Source: JBFJKD01 sp041600415
GTDB taxonomy: Bacteria > Pseudomonadota > Gammaproteobacteria > Pseudomonadales > Porticoccaceae
Direction of reading: 5' to 3'
DNA: 47,682 nt
Assembly (NCBI GenBank): GCA_041600415.1
Contig: JBFIKF010000009.1
Coordinates: forward strand, 1-47,682
Shown piece by piece: positions 25,187 through 34,125 of this stretch. The position numbers were made by a program, and so were the translations under genes. The notes under the pieces are model-generated. The model was not told where the DNA came from, searched no databases, and saw nothing but the letters and a program-made list of their open reading frames with translations. Position 1 is the first letter of the stretch; each line of letters begins with the position of its first letter.

Positions 25187-27043
25187 TCAGCTAGTGTCGC
25201 TCGCACTAAAAAAGCGGTAGGTGTTTTTACCGGCTTGTTTGGCGGCGTACATGGCGTTATCGGCGCGGGTGAGCAGTTCCGTGGCGCTATTGCCATCATC
25301 TGGCGCAACGGCAACGCCGATGCTGCAGCCAATCCGTATTTCGTGGCATTCATCGTCGCTAACTTTCAGGACAAACGGCTCCGTCAAACTGTCGATAATG
25401 CGTTGCACTGGAACACCGGCATCCACACCGCGGCCCAATCCGGTGAGCAATACGGTAAATTCATCCCCTCCGAGTCTGGCCACGGTTGACGGATCCATAT
25501 CGTAGCCCACGACATCCGAGTCCCGCAGTTGCGATACGACACGATCCCCGAATGCTTTGAGCAGTAGATCGCCAACATGGTGTCCGCGGCTGTCGTTAAC
25601 GGCTTTGAAGCCGTCGAGATCGATATAAACCACCGCTAATTTGACCTGTAAACGCTCGTGCAATTTGATGGAGCGGGTCAGTTCGTCGCGAAACGAAACC
25701 CGATTATGCAAACCGGTAAGGTCGTCGTAAAAGGCCATGCGGCGAATAGTTTCTTCATTGCGCCGCTGCGCGGTAATGTCCAGCAATGTCCCCATGCACC
25801 AGGAAGAGTCATTGGGGTGGGTGGCCCCGTCCCCGCGAATGGTACGCACGTCGCCCTGCGCGGTGATCACCCGGTACTCCAGCATCCAGTTGTCGCCGTC
25901 AAGGATCTTTACTTCGAGTTCTTTGTAGAACCGATCCATGTCACCTGGGTGCAGAATCTTCAGATAGTCGGCCAGGTTGGTGAGCGCGCTGCTGGGATGC
26001 CCAAGGACTTGGGTTGCGTGCTCGGACATATAGAAAATGTCATTGGTCATGTCCCAGTCCCAGTAGCCGAGGTTGGCTACTGTCTCGGCATTGGCGAGAC
26101 GTTGTTCGCTGCGTTTCAGGTCTCGAAAAACCTGAGCCGCACGCAGGTTGTAACGAATCCGTTGTACCAGGTTTTGCCAACCCACCGGGCTGGTTACAAA
26201 GTCGGTGGCCTGCAATTCAAAGGCCCGTTGCGCAGCGTCCATATCGTTGTCTTCGAGAATCATGATGATGGGCGTATAACGGGTTTCCAACAGCCCGCGC
26301 AGTTGCCGCAGTACCTCAAAACCGTCCAGTCGCGGTAAGTTGGCGGATAAAATGACCAGGTCGGGTTGGGCGTGCCTCACTAACGCCAGAGCCTGTAGTC
26401 CGTCTTCAGCCCAGGTTACCTCCAGTCCGTTTTTTTCCAGCATGAGCCGCCCCGCTTGCTGGTGGGCGGAATCACCGCTGGCAAGTAACACGGCTGGATT
26501 GTCGTCGAAACTGGTCGCTGACTGGTAACTGTGAAAACCCCTTTTAGTGTCCGGGTGAGCGTTATCGGTAGTGGTGGGAAAGGTTGCGGGCAAGTGGGTT
26601 GCAACCGGTTTCGAAGTGTTCTGCGAGGTCGGTAACCAGCGGCGCATAACAGTTAGCAACGCTTCGCGCCGAACGGGCCTGAGCAGGTAATCGTCCAGCC
26701 CCGAGGACAAAAAATGTTGCGGAAGGTCGGCAAAGTCCTTGTTACTCAAGGCGATAACAGGCGTCCAGTGGTCGCTTTCGGTTTCGAGTCGGCGGGTGGT
26801 TAATACGGCTGCAATCCGCTCTATGGCGGCGGTGTCGCTGTCAACGATAACCAGATCGTAGTCGTCCGTTTTTAACAGGTCACTGGCGAGCTCCGCAGAC
26901 GGAACGTCGATGATGTCGCAACCCAGGGGGCGCAGTATTTCCTCGAACAGGGGGTGGTCGGTGGGGCTGTTTTCAACCAGCATGACCCGACGCCCGAGCC
27001 AGATGTCCGGATGGGCGTCGACGGAGTGCAAATCAGACTGCAA
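25187..27043 (-). CDS. Double-receiver, PAS and GGDEF protein (diguanylate cyclase)
   Basis: A 618-residue soluble signalling protein. A first receiver domain (about 18-135) keeps a phosphoacceptor-like Asp in DLVIVDSD but has a partly degenerate acidic pocket (MLVENS). A second receiver (about 185-300) reads DLVILSANLPRLDG, with Ser where Asp is expected. A PAS/PAC region follows (about 320-435), then a GGDEF domain with intact GGDEF. The five residues before it (TVARL) follow Ser and not Asp, so no RxxD product-inhibition site is evident. The start is TTG at 27043 behind GGAGG; the first Met lies inside receiver one. It should make c-di-GMP; a PilZ gene is nearby. Confidence 0.9.
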   Translation of the reverse strand: MQSDLHSVDAHPDIWLGRRVMLVENSPTDHPLFEEILRPLGCDIIDVPSAELASDLLKTDDYDLVIVDSDTAAIERIAAVLTTRRLETESDHWTPVIALSNKDFADLPQHFLSSGLDDYLLRPVRREALLTVMRRWLPTSQNTSKPVATHLPATFPTTTDNAHPDTKRGFHSYQSATSFDDNPAVLLASGDSAHQQAGRLMLEKNGLEVTWAEDGLQALALVRHAQPDLVILSANLPRLDGFEVLRQLRGLLETRYTPIIMILEDNDMDAAQRAFELQATDFVTSPVGWQNLVQRIRYNLRAAQVFRDLKRSEQRLANAETVANLGYWDWDMTNDIFYMSEHATQVLGHPSSALTNLADYLKILHPGDMDRFYKELEVKILDGDNWMLEYRVITAQGDVRTIRGDGATHPNDSSWCMGTLLDITAQRRNEETIRRMAFYDDLTGLHNRVSFRDELTRSIKLHERLQVKLAVVYIDLDGFKAVNDSRGHHVGDLLLKAFGDRVVSQLRDSDVVGYDMDPSTVARLGGDEFTVLLTGLGRGVDAGVPVQRIIDSLTEPFVLKVSDDECHEIRIGCSIGVAVAPDDGNSATELLTRADNAMYAAKQAGKNTYRFFSASDTS

Positions 27044-27261
27044 ACACGAACCTCCCTGTCTAGGTCTTATGGGGTGAAGGCTGATATTGCGAGACTTCCG
27101 GGTTGAAATAATGGACCAACTGGAGGTATAAGGAAAGGGCTGTTTGTCAGGTGCATACCCCTCCGGTCGGAGCAGAAGCGCGACGACTGACGCCGCCAGC
27201 GGGGAGCGAGCTTACGTAAAGGCGGGTGGATTGAAGCGGTAAATTGACGGCCAATCCGCAA

Positions 27262-27289
27262 GGTCAGGGGGCGAATGCACCCCCCGACC
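27262..27289 (-). terminator. Strong hairpin behind alcohol dehydrogenase
   Basis: GGTCGGGGGG and CCCCCTGACC pair almost perfectly across an eight-base loop, 16-43 bases downstream of the stop of the alcohol dehydrogenase. There is no T-run after it on the minus strand, so termination efficiency is unsure. It may also serve as an RNA-stabilising 3' stem. The rest of the 261-bp gap up to 27044 shows no gene. Confidence 0.4.
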
Positions 27290-27304
27290 GGCGGTTCAGA
27301 TTAT

Positions 27305-28360
27305 TTATTTCCACTCGACGACGGTGGTGCCCACGGTGCCGAAATTACCCATCGCGTCGATAACACCAGGTACATCGTCCACCGGAATCACGCTGGTGAC
27401 CATTTCCCCGGGGCGTAATTTGCCGGACTCTACCATATTGAGCATGGCGGAATAGCGTCGCGGCTGCATGCCGATGGTGCCGATTATTTGCAGCTCCGTG
27501 GCCACGATCAGGTCGACCGGCAACGACACAAAGCCCTGCTCTGCCCTTGTGGTCAGACCGATCTGCAGATGGCGACCGCGTTTGCGCAAGCTCATCACCG
27601 AGTTCAGGCAGGTGGCCGCAATACCCAGTGCATCCACGGACACATGGGTGCCACCGCCGGTTAGCTCCTTGATCGCCTCGGCGGGGTTGCCGTCACCGGC
27701 ATTCACAGTATGTACAGCACCCATCTGGCGAGCGATTTCCAGGGATCGCGGGTTAATATCCACAGCGATTACGTTGGCTCCCAGTGCGGTTGCGATTTGA
27801 GTCGCAGCCAGACCGATCCCGCCGCAGCCGTGAATGGCTACCCACTCGCCGCCAGCCACCTTGGCCTGATCGACAATGCCGTGAAAGGACGTCATAAAGC
27901 GGCAGCCCATACTGGCGGCATCAATGTAGGACACGGATTCGGGTAGCCTGACCAGATTCAGATCCGCCTTGACAATGTGGGCGTATTCCCCATAACCGCC
28001 CGACGTAGAAAACCCTGCGAGAATACCCGTGGAACAGGTATTTTGATGGCCGCTCTGGCAGTATTCGCAGCCGCCACAGCCCAAATTAAACGGGCATACC
28101 ACCCGATCGCCTTTCTTAAAACCTGTCACATTGGCGCCGACTTCTGCAATCTCTCCTACAAACTCGTGGCCGATAACATGGGGCAGTTCGGGCTGTAATC
28201 CCAGCCAGTCCCAGTCGCCAACGCACACGTGCCAGTCGCTGCGGCACACGCCATTCGCCGCTACCTTGATAATAGCGTCGTCCGGGCCGCATTTGGGCTC
28301 GGGCCATTTGTTATGAATTTTCATGGGCGTGTTAAATGCTTCAAGTACCGCAGCTTTCAT
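27305..28360 (-). CDS. Zinc-dependent alcohol dehydrogenase
   Basis: A 351-residue medium-chain dehydrogenase. Catalytic zinc ligands are a Cys in NGVCRSDWHV and the His-Glu of VIGHEFVGE. A structural zinc is held by the four Cys of CGGCEYCQSGHQNTC. The NAD-binding fold has the GCGGIGLAA loop followed by an acidic VDIN segment, favouring NAD+. It is a member of the alcohol/benzyl-alcohol-type dehydrogenases. The ATG follows a GGAGAACCAAC region. In this neighbourhood (a XylM-type hydroxylase and GSTs) it could oxidise an arylmethanol to an aldehyde; that is inference from context. Confidence 0.9.
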   Translation of the reverse strand: MKAAVLEAFNTPMKIHNKWPEPKCGPDDAIIKVAANGVCRSDWHVCVGDWDWLGLQPELPHVIGHEFVGEIAEVGANVTGFKKGDRVVCPFNLGCGGCEYCQSGHQNTCSTGILAGFSTSGGYGEYAHIVKADLNLVRLPESVSYIDAASMGCRFMTSFHGIVDQAKVAGGEWVAIHGCGGIGLAATQIATALGANVIAVDINPRSLEIARQMGAVHTVNAGDGNPAEAIKELTGGGTHVSVDALGIAATCLNSVMSLRKRGRHLQIGLTTRAEQGFVSLPVDLIVATELQIIGTIGMQPRRYSAMLNMVESGKLRPGEMVTSVIPVDDVPGVIDAMGNFGTVGTTVVEWK

Positions 28361-28572
28361 GTTGGTTCTCCACAGGTATTGGAAAAAAGTTGCTTATTTC
28401 GGACTGCACACACTAGGGCTGATGCGTACAGGTTGTCAACCGCAAACCGCCTGCAGTGTGTCAAAATAACCCACCGTAACGGTCCGCAAGTTTTGAGGAT
28501 TCCCATGGTCAATTCGCGCGCTCCAACTTTCGGGTGAGTCTAGATTGGCACAGTCCAAACGGCCGCAGTCCG

Positions 28573-29238
28573 CTATTGGGCGCCCATGCTTGCCAGGACC
28601 TGTTTTTCCTCGGCAATAATGGGTGTGAACAAAGTGCTGCCCACCAGGCGATCGATATAAGCCGCAACCCTGGGCCAACGCTTGGCGTCGCACTGGTATT
28701 TGCAATGTAGCAGTGTGACAAACAAACTACCGACGGCGTAATCCGCCAGTGTTATATCGCTGCCCAGCAAATAATTGTGCTGCAGCTGACCTTCCAGGTA
28801 GTCAAATATTTGTGGAATTTCTACATTGATTGCCGCATCAATGTCCGCCTGAATCGGCTCGCGTTGCAGCAGCGGCTTTGCCACGACGACTTCTACAAAC
28901 AGGTGTCCGCCAATCACTTCGACCATGCGAGAATCGGCATACTCTTCAAACCACAGTCCGCGCGCCGCTGCTATGGGATCGGCAGGTAACAGGGGTGGTT
29001 GCGGTGTAGCTCGATCTATCCAGGCACAGATTGCGGACGAGTCCGGCAGCCAGTTGTCACCGACCCGCAACAAAGGGATTTTCCCCAGTGGGCTATTCGC
29101 CTTGAACTCCGGTGGCTGACCGTCCCCAACCGGCGCCACGGGAATATGTTCGTAAGCGAGTCCCTTGTGTGCCAGCGCGAGACGCACCTTGCGCACGTAG
29201 GGTGAAAATTGAATACCGTAAAGTGTTATAGAATCCAT
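28573..29238 (-). CDS. Glutathione S-transferase family protein
   Basis: A 221-residue GST. The N-terminal domain starts ITLYGIQFSPYVRKVRLALAHKGL, with the SPYVRK motif of the active site. The cis-Pro loop is in GKIPLLRVGD, and the PDSSAICAWID stretch binds the glutathione gamma-glutamyl moiety. The C-terminal domain ends in the N-cap motif DITLADYAVGS. It is one of three unrelated-looking GST genes among the catabolic clusters. It lies downstream of the divergent promoter region shared with the Baeyer-Villiger monooxygenase. Confidence 0.88.
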   Translation of the reverse strand: MDSITLYGIQFSPYVRKVRLALAHKGLAYEHIPVAPVGDGQPPEFKANSPLGKIPLLRVGDNWLPDSSAICAWIDRATPQPPLLPADPIAAARGLWFEEYADSRMVEVIGGHLFVEVVVAKPLLQREPIQADIDAAINVEIPQIFDYLEGQLQHNYLLGSDITLADYAVGSLFVTLLHCKYQCDAKRWPRVAAYIDRLVGSTLFTPIIAEEKQVLASMGAQ

Positions 29239-29609
29239 AGCCTTATTTCCCGTTTACTGTCCGACCGTGGTCGGGTGGCGGATACCCGTGGAAATGAATG
29301 GTGCCAGATTAGGTGCTAACCAGCGAGCTGCTCTCAAATACATGAATGGTGTGTCCGTAAAGGACTGCAGCACCTGGTCAATATAGTCTATGTAAACCAA
29401 AACACAAATTTCATTTTGTCGGGCGGATCGTACTGCCTTCAGGCGTACTGAACATATCTACGGTGCCCGGCGTTCGGGGTAACATTTACTGCCAATCGAC
29501 TTCAGGGAGTCACGGCGGATTGTGTGATACTTTGTGAGTCGCTACCATGCATCTCAGACTGTGGTGCAACCATACTACATACCCCAACATTTTCGCTCTG
29601 GATATCACT
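29239..29609. other. Intergenic divergent promoter region
   Basis: A 371-bp gap between the divergent GST and Baeyer-Villiger monooxygenase genes. It contains a hairpin-forming inverted repeat at 29261-29274 (CCGACC-GT-GGTCGG) and a GCCT-TC-AGGC repeat further on. No gene of convincing codon use is present. Both genes' promoters should lie here; I could not place -35/-10 boxes with confidence. Confidence 0.4.
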
Positions 29610-31247
29610 ATGACTGCTGCTCTGCCAACCCACGCTGACGTCTCCACCCCGACCGTATTCGATGCGGTTGTTATTGGCGCGGGGTTTGCCGGCCTGTATG
29701 CGGTGCATAATTTGCGCGATAAGCTGGGCTTGCGGGTGCGGGCCTATGAAACCGGTGCCGATGTGGGGGGCACCTGGTACTGGAATCGCTATCCCGGGGC
29801 GCGCTGCGATATCCAGAGCTATCATTACTCCTATTCATTTAGTAAAACGTTGCAACAGGAATGGCGCTGGAGCGAACACTTTGCCGCCCAGCCAGAAATT
29901 CTCGCCTATTTGAATCACGTGGCGGATCGCTTCGATTTGCGCAAGGATATTGCCCTGGAGACACGCATTGAATCGGCGACATATGACGAGGCGGCGGGGC
30001 AGTGGGTGATTGGCACCAGTGCTGGTGATACGGTGCGTGCCACCTATCTGGTTTCCGGTGCCGGGTGTTTGTCGGCGCCCCATCTGCCGGATTTCAAGGG
30101 CATTAACAGTTTTGCCGGCCAGATCTACATGACCTCAAAATGGCCCGACAAAGAGGTCGACTTCAGCGGCCTGCGGGTGGGTATCGTGGGCACTGGTGCC
30201 AGCGGTATTCAGGCAATCCCGGTGATAGCCGAACAGGCGCGACAGCTCACGGTTTTTCAACGGACCCCCAACTATGCGGTGCCAATTCGTAACCGGCCGC
30301 TGGATGACATCAGTGATGCAGAAATTAAAGCGCAATACGATGTGATTCGTAGCAAGTCCCGTCACTCCTTTATTGGTCTTCCCCAGGACAATACGCAGCC
30401 GTCGGCGAAAGCCGTGGATGAACAGGAGCGGCAGCGCGTCTACGAGGCGGCCTACGCGGAAGGGGGACTGGCGATGTTTCATACGTTTAGTGATTTATTG
30501 CTGGATGCCGAATCCAATGAAACCGCGGCGGAGTTCATACGCACGAAAATTCGCGAGCGCGTTAACGATCCTGACGTCGCCGAGCTGCTGGTGCCGAAGG
30601 GCTATCCATGGGGCACCAAAAGGCCTCCCCTGGAAACCAATTATTACGAAGCGTTTAATCGGCCCAATGTCAAACTGGTCGATCTGAAAAGAGCGCCGAT
30701 TGAGGAAATTACCGCAACCGGTATACGCACCGCGGACCGGCACCACGATCTCGATATCATTATTTTTGCTACCGGGTTTGATGCTATAACGGGACCATTG
30801 TTGCGACTTAACCCACAGGGTAAAAACGGCGTCACGCTCGCCGATCGCTGGGGCGACGGGCCGCGCACCTATCTGGGTCTGATGGTTAACGGGTTTCCGA
30901 ATTTTTTTACTATCACCGGCCCGCAAAGTCCCTCGGTACTCTACAACATGCCCCTGGCGGTGGAGGATCATGTGGACTGGATTAGCGACTGCATTCGCAA
31001 CATGCGCGACCAGGGTCAGCGTAGTATAGAGCCCACCGCGGAGGCCGAGGCCGACTGGGTGAAGCTGAATGCGGCCATCGCCGATCAGACGCTGTTTAAT
31101 CAAACCGCATCCTGGTATACCGGCGGAAATATTCCCGGTAAACCACGGGTTTTTCAGTTGTTTATCGGCGGCGCGGCGCAATACCGGGAAATCTGTGCAC
31201 AGGTAGTAGCCGAGGGGTATAAGGGCTTTGTATTTGAAGCGGCGTAA
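29610..31247 (+). CDS. Flavin-containing Baeyer-Villiger monooxygenase, CHMO-like
   Basis: A 545-residue FAD/NADPH monooxygenase of type I, turning ketones to esters or lactones. The FAD-binding GAGFAGLYA starts at about residue 23, GGTWYWNRYPGARCDI follows (53-68), and the NADPH-binding GTGASG lies in VGIVGTGASGIQAIP. ATGFDA closes the C-terminal FAD contact. In the fingerprint (FxGxxxHxxxW) residues 168-178 read FAGQIYMTSKW, so the conserved His is Met174. The ATG at 29610 lacks a strong ribosome-binding site; an in-frame ATG at 29547 is possible. Substrate cannot be predicted; cyclic or aryl ketones are known for this family. Confidence 0.9.
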   Translation: MTAALPTHADVSTPTVFDAVVIGAGFAGLYAVHNLRDKLGLRVRAYETGADVGGTWYWNRYPGARCDIQSYHYSYSFSKTLQQEWRWSEHFAAQPEILAYLNHVADRFDLRKDIALETRIESATYDEAAGQWVIGTSAGDTVRATYLVSGAGCLSAPHLPDFKGINSFAGQIYMTSKWPDKEVDFSGLRVGIVGTGASGIQAIPVIAEQARQLTVFQRTPNYAVPIRNRPLDDISDAEIKAQYDVIRSKSRHSFIGLPQDNTQPSAKAVDEQERQRVYEAAYAEGGLAMFHTFSDLLLDAESNETAAEFIRTKIRERVNDPDVAELLVPKGYPWGTKRPPLETNYYEAFNRPNVKLVDLKRAPIEEITATGIRTADRHHDLDIIIFATGFDAITGPLLRLNPQGKNGVTLADRWGDGPRTYLGLMVNGFPNFFTITGPQSPSVLYNMPLAVEDHVDWISDCIRNMRDQGQRSIEPTAEAEADWVKLNAAIADQTLFNQTASWYTGGNIPGKPRVFQLFIGGAAQYREICAQVVAEGYKGFVFEAA

Positions 31248-31278
31248 ACCCGGATCGGTTGCTCTGGAGCGCTGTTAT

Positions 31279-31779
31279 TTACAGTGTGTAAAAATCCACA
31301 AGGGTGGGTACGCAATCGTTTTTCAGATGAATTTTTTTGCGCGTAATCAACCAGGTGGTCTGATGTAACGCCAGCTGTAACTCGTAGTGTCCGAAATTCG
31401 CGTAGCGTTTAGTGGTGCGCGGTTCGTAGACCTGGGTGATCCAACTGGCGCGCGCATTAATCAGGCTGGGTGTCGGTTGCTCCGCCACCAGGTTAGAAAA
31501 AAAATGGGTGGTGCGCGGCGTGGGCAGGGCGGTGACGGACTTGCCGGACTCGACGCGCATGACGCGCTCTTCCAGGCCGCGGCGGGAATTGTGGTAGATC
31601 TGTGAAATCTCACTGTCCGGATCGCTGGTTTCCGCGTATTCATTTAGCCACGCCGGGACCCAGTAGACGGCATCTTCCGCGTAAAGCTGCAACCAGTCCT
31701 GCCACCGTTGATCGTCGAGGTAAATGCCTTCACGAATCAGCAGATCGTTCGCTATGGCGCATGGATTTAGCTCCGACAT
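31279..31779 (-). CDS. Benzoate-type dioxygenase beta subunit
   Basis: A 166-residue small subunit of a Rieske dioxygenase. ANDLLIREGIYLDDQRWQDWLQLYAEDAVYWVPAW is the typical beta N-terminus of the BenB/XylY class, and VRMVESGKSVTALP-like and the C-terminal VTRKKIHLKND-like strands follow. ATG at 31779 has GGAG eight bases upstream. It lies about 100 bases behind the alpha gene at 31884 on the same strand, in the standard alpha-beta order. Substrate is likely a carboxylated aromatic ring, by analogy with the alpha subunit. Confidence 0.87.
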   Translation of the reverse strand: MSELNPCAIANDLLIREGIYLDDQRWQDWLQLYAEDAVYWVPAWLNEYAETSDPDSEISQIYHNSRRGLEERVMRVESGKSVTALPTPRTTHFFSNLVAEQPTPSLINARASWITQVYEPRTTKRYANFGHYELQLALHQTTWLITRKKIHLKNDCVPTLVDFYTL

Positions 31780-31883
31780 CTCAGACTCCTGCAAAAAACT
31801 CGAGTGGATGGGACTCGTTGATCACAACAGTGTCACTCCTGGCCGCAGCCCGATAACATCGTTCACTACAGGTCGCACGCGCG

Positions 31884-33233
31884 TTATCGTTCGGTCTGCA
31901 TCAGGCGTCGCCATTCCCGGTAGCCGCTGTGCATCGCGGTTTCATCCCCAAACGCCAGCCCGCTGGTACTGCAGGTCCGGGCCGCAGTGTCGACAGGGAT
32001 GGCGGCGAAATGCCGTGCAGCGGCGGGTGGTGCCGCCATGCCCCGGGCATAGCCTTCGGTTGCCCCGGCCGCCGTGGCGGCCATCCCGGCCTGATTTAGC
32101 TCGTACATCAGGTTATCGTCCGAGCTGGCCAGGCCGCCGGCATTAAAAAACTCCTCGTACTGGCGAATCCGGAAGCGCCGTGCCTCGGGGTTTTCGCCTT
32201 TCGGCGCCAGGCAGTGGGAATGCATGCGGGTCTGGTTGACCGCCAGTGGCTGCCAGCTGCGTACCTGCAAGGATTGAATATCAATAATTTGTAAGTTCGG
32301 GAAAATTGTCAGGTTGCGCTGGCGCAACATCCAGCCAACGCGCTCGTCGCCAACCTGTTGCCGTACCTGCTTGAACAGTTCGGGATCCTGTGGCAGTGGT
32401 CGCCCTTCCGGCCCTTGGCCTGGCGCACCGAGGGACCAGGACATGGCATGGCCATAGGGAAAACTCAGGGTGCCCGATACCACCTCTTCCTTAATGCCTG
32501 CAAAGTCAGTGGCATGGGCGGGTACAGAGCGCGGCTGCCGCGCTCTGAAGATATCCACGAAGGCGGCGTGGGTGGAGGCGAAATGATAGGCGTCCAGGCC
32601 ATTTTCAAACTGTAATTTCCAGTTGCCATCGTAGGTATAACTCACCGAGCCGGGCACGTATTCCAGGCCATTCGGCGCCTGGTCCGCCACCAGATCGATT
32701 AACTTACTGGCTTCCCCCAGATGGGTTGCCAACGGCGGCACGTCGGCGGACAGGCTCGCGAAAACGAAACCGCGATAACTGTCCAGCCGCGCCACCGGCA
32801 CGAGATTCAGCTGCTGGTCCGCAATCGTGGGGGGATAGTGGCCCTGCGCGCGGTCCGTCACCAGTACATTTTGCCCGGCGCTGCTGTAGGTCCAACCGTG
32901 ATAACGGCAGGTATGGAATTTTGCGTTGCCCTTGGCGAACGGGCACACCAGCGTACCGCGGTGACGACAACTGTTGAGGAAACAGCCCAGCTTGCCCGCG
33001 CCGTCGCGCATCAAAATAATTGGTTGGCGCCCGATGGTCCCCGTTACATAGTCGTGGAGGTTGGCCACTTCGCTGTCCAGCCCCACAAACACCCAGGTGG
33101 ACTCAAATATATGGGTCAGTTCCCGCGCAAAAATAGCGGGGTCGACAAACAGGGCACGGTTTACGCGAAACACCCCGTCGGCGGGGCGGTCATCAATTAA
33201 CTGGTGAATGTTGTCCAGCTCGCCACCAGCCAT
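31884..33233 (-). CDS. Benzoate 1,2-dioxygenase-like alpha subunit
   Basis: A 449-residue Rieske oxygenase large subunit. The Rieske ligands are Cys89-His91 (SCRHRG) and Cys109-His112 (CRYHGW). The mononuclear iron site is FENGLDAYHFASTH, with Asp214, His217 and His222. GRQPIILMRDGAGKLGCFLNSC, LGEASKLIDLVADQ and RQYEEFFNAGGLASSDD match BenA/XylX closely. ATG at 33233 has AGGAGG at a good distance. Partners are the beta gene downstream and, probably, the Fd-FAD-NAD reductase at 35469, since BenC-type and XylA-type reductases share that fold; no separate benC is in the window. Substrate is likely an aromatic carboxylate. Confidence 0.9.
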   Translation of the reverse strand: MAGGELDNIHQLIDDRPADGVFRVNRALFVDPAIFARELTHIFESTWVFVGLDSEVANLHDYVTGTIGRQPIILMRDGAGKLGCFLNSCRHRGTLVCPFAKGNAKFHTCRYHGWTYSSAGQNVLVTDRAQGHYPPTIADQQLNLVPVARLDSYRGFVFASLSADVPPLATHLGEASKLIDLVADQAPNGLEYVPGSVSYTYDGNWKLQFENGLDAYHFASTHAAFVDIFRARQPRSVPAHATDFAGIKEEVVSGTLSFPYGHAMSWSLGAPGQGPEGRPLPQDPELFKQVRQQVGDERVGWMLRQRNLTIFPNLQIIDIQSLQVRSWQPLAVNQTRMHSHCLAPKGENPEARRFRIRQYEEFFNAGGLASSDDNLMYELNQAGMAATAAGATEGYARGMAAPPAAARHFAAIPVDTAARTCSTSGLAFGDETAMHSGYREWRRLMQTER

Positions 33234-33285
33234 CCGCGCCTCCTGCTGTATCCTGACCCGCGTGAGAAAATATAGTGTGTGGAAT

Positions 33286-33924
33286 TCAACCTTTGCCAAA
33301 CACCTGTAAATCCTGCGGCCCGCCGCGCTCAAGCGCCCGTTTATAGGCAGGGCGGTCGCGCATCCTGGTCAGATAGGCGCCGATATTCGAGTGAGCCTGG
33401 GTGCGGCCACGGGCCTCGGCGAACTCCAGAGTCCAGGTTATATTAACATCCGCGGCCGTGAAGCCGGAGTCGAGCACAGTGTCCCGGGTCGCCAGTTCCG
33501 CGTCTATATAGGTGTAGTGACGCTGCATTTCCGCATCGTAGAAACCAAACAGCACTTCGTTGTCACCCCTGGCCCACTGATAAATCAAATCGAACACCAG
33601 CGGCCCCTGTAAACTGCCCTCGGGAAAGTGCAACCATTCGAGATAGCTCCCATAGTCAGGCGAGTCCTGGTCAACAGCCAAGCGACCGCCGGCCAGTTTG
33701 CGGGTGATGTATTCGATAATGGCATCGGTTTCGGCAATGATTTTGCCATCGTGCTCAATCACCGGTGACTTACCCAGCGGGTGAATGGCATTGAGCGATT
33801 CTGGCGCCCGCAGTGTTTGTGGGTCGCGAAAATGCTTTTCTATCTGGTAATCGATACCCAGTTCTTCCGCCAGCCACACAATGCGTTGGGAACGGGAATT
33901 GTTCAGGTGGTGAATAGTAAGCAT
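33286..33924 (-). CDS. Glutathione S-transferase family protein
   Basis: A 212-residue GST. Starting MLTIHHLNNSRSQRIVWLAEELG, the Ser/Arg in NNSRSQR is the expected glutathione-activating position. The cis-Pro is in GKSPVIEHDG, with AETDAIIEYI following. The C-terminal domain has the GFTAADVNITW N-cap. AAGGAG precedes the ATG at 33924; an earlier in-frame start has no such site. It is immediately upstream of the benzoate-dioxygenase-like alpha gene on the same strand, so it may be the first gene of that operon. Confidence 0.88.
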   Translation of the reverse strand: MLTIHHLNNSRSQRIVWLAEELGIDYQIEKHFRDPQTLRAPESLNAIHPLGKSPVIEHDGKIIAETDAIIEYITRKLAGGRLAVDQDSPDYGSYLEWLHFPEGSLQGPLVFDLIYQWARGDNEVLFGFYDAEMQRHYTYIDAELATRDTVLDSGFTAADVNITWTLEFAEARGRTQAHSNIGAYLTRMRDRPAYKRALERGGPQDLQVFGKG

Positions 33925-34125
33925 GATCGTCTCCTTAAGCGGTGGCCGTAATGCATTACCTGCGCAAGATGAATAATACCTTGGTAAAGCCGTTGTCGGG
34001 GCCGGCAAATTGACTAAAAAAGCAAAGCTGCCGTACTATGGTGCTAGTCTATGCAAGCAACCACAATAACGGAATCATTCTGCCCCCAATAATGTCGGCG
34101 GGACAGCGCAAATGCAGAGGTGATT

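Noticed and set aside
27067..27261. 64-codon frame between the GGDEF and alcohol dehydrogenase genes
   Set aside because: Weak start, no ribosome-binding site and a low-complexity Arg-rich translation.
30495..31181. Minus-strand open frame of 228 codons inside the Baeyer-Villiger gene
   Set aside because: Antisense to conserved motifs of the monooxygenase, with no ribosome-binding site or family signal.
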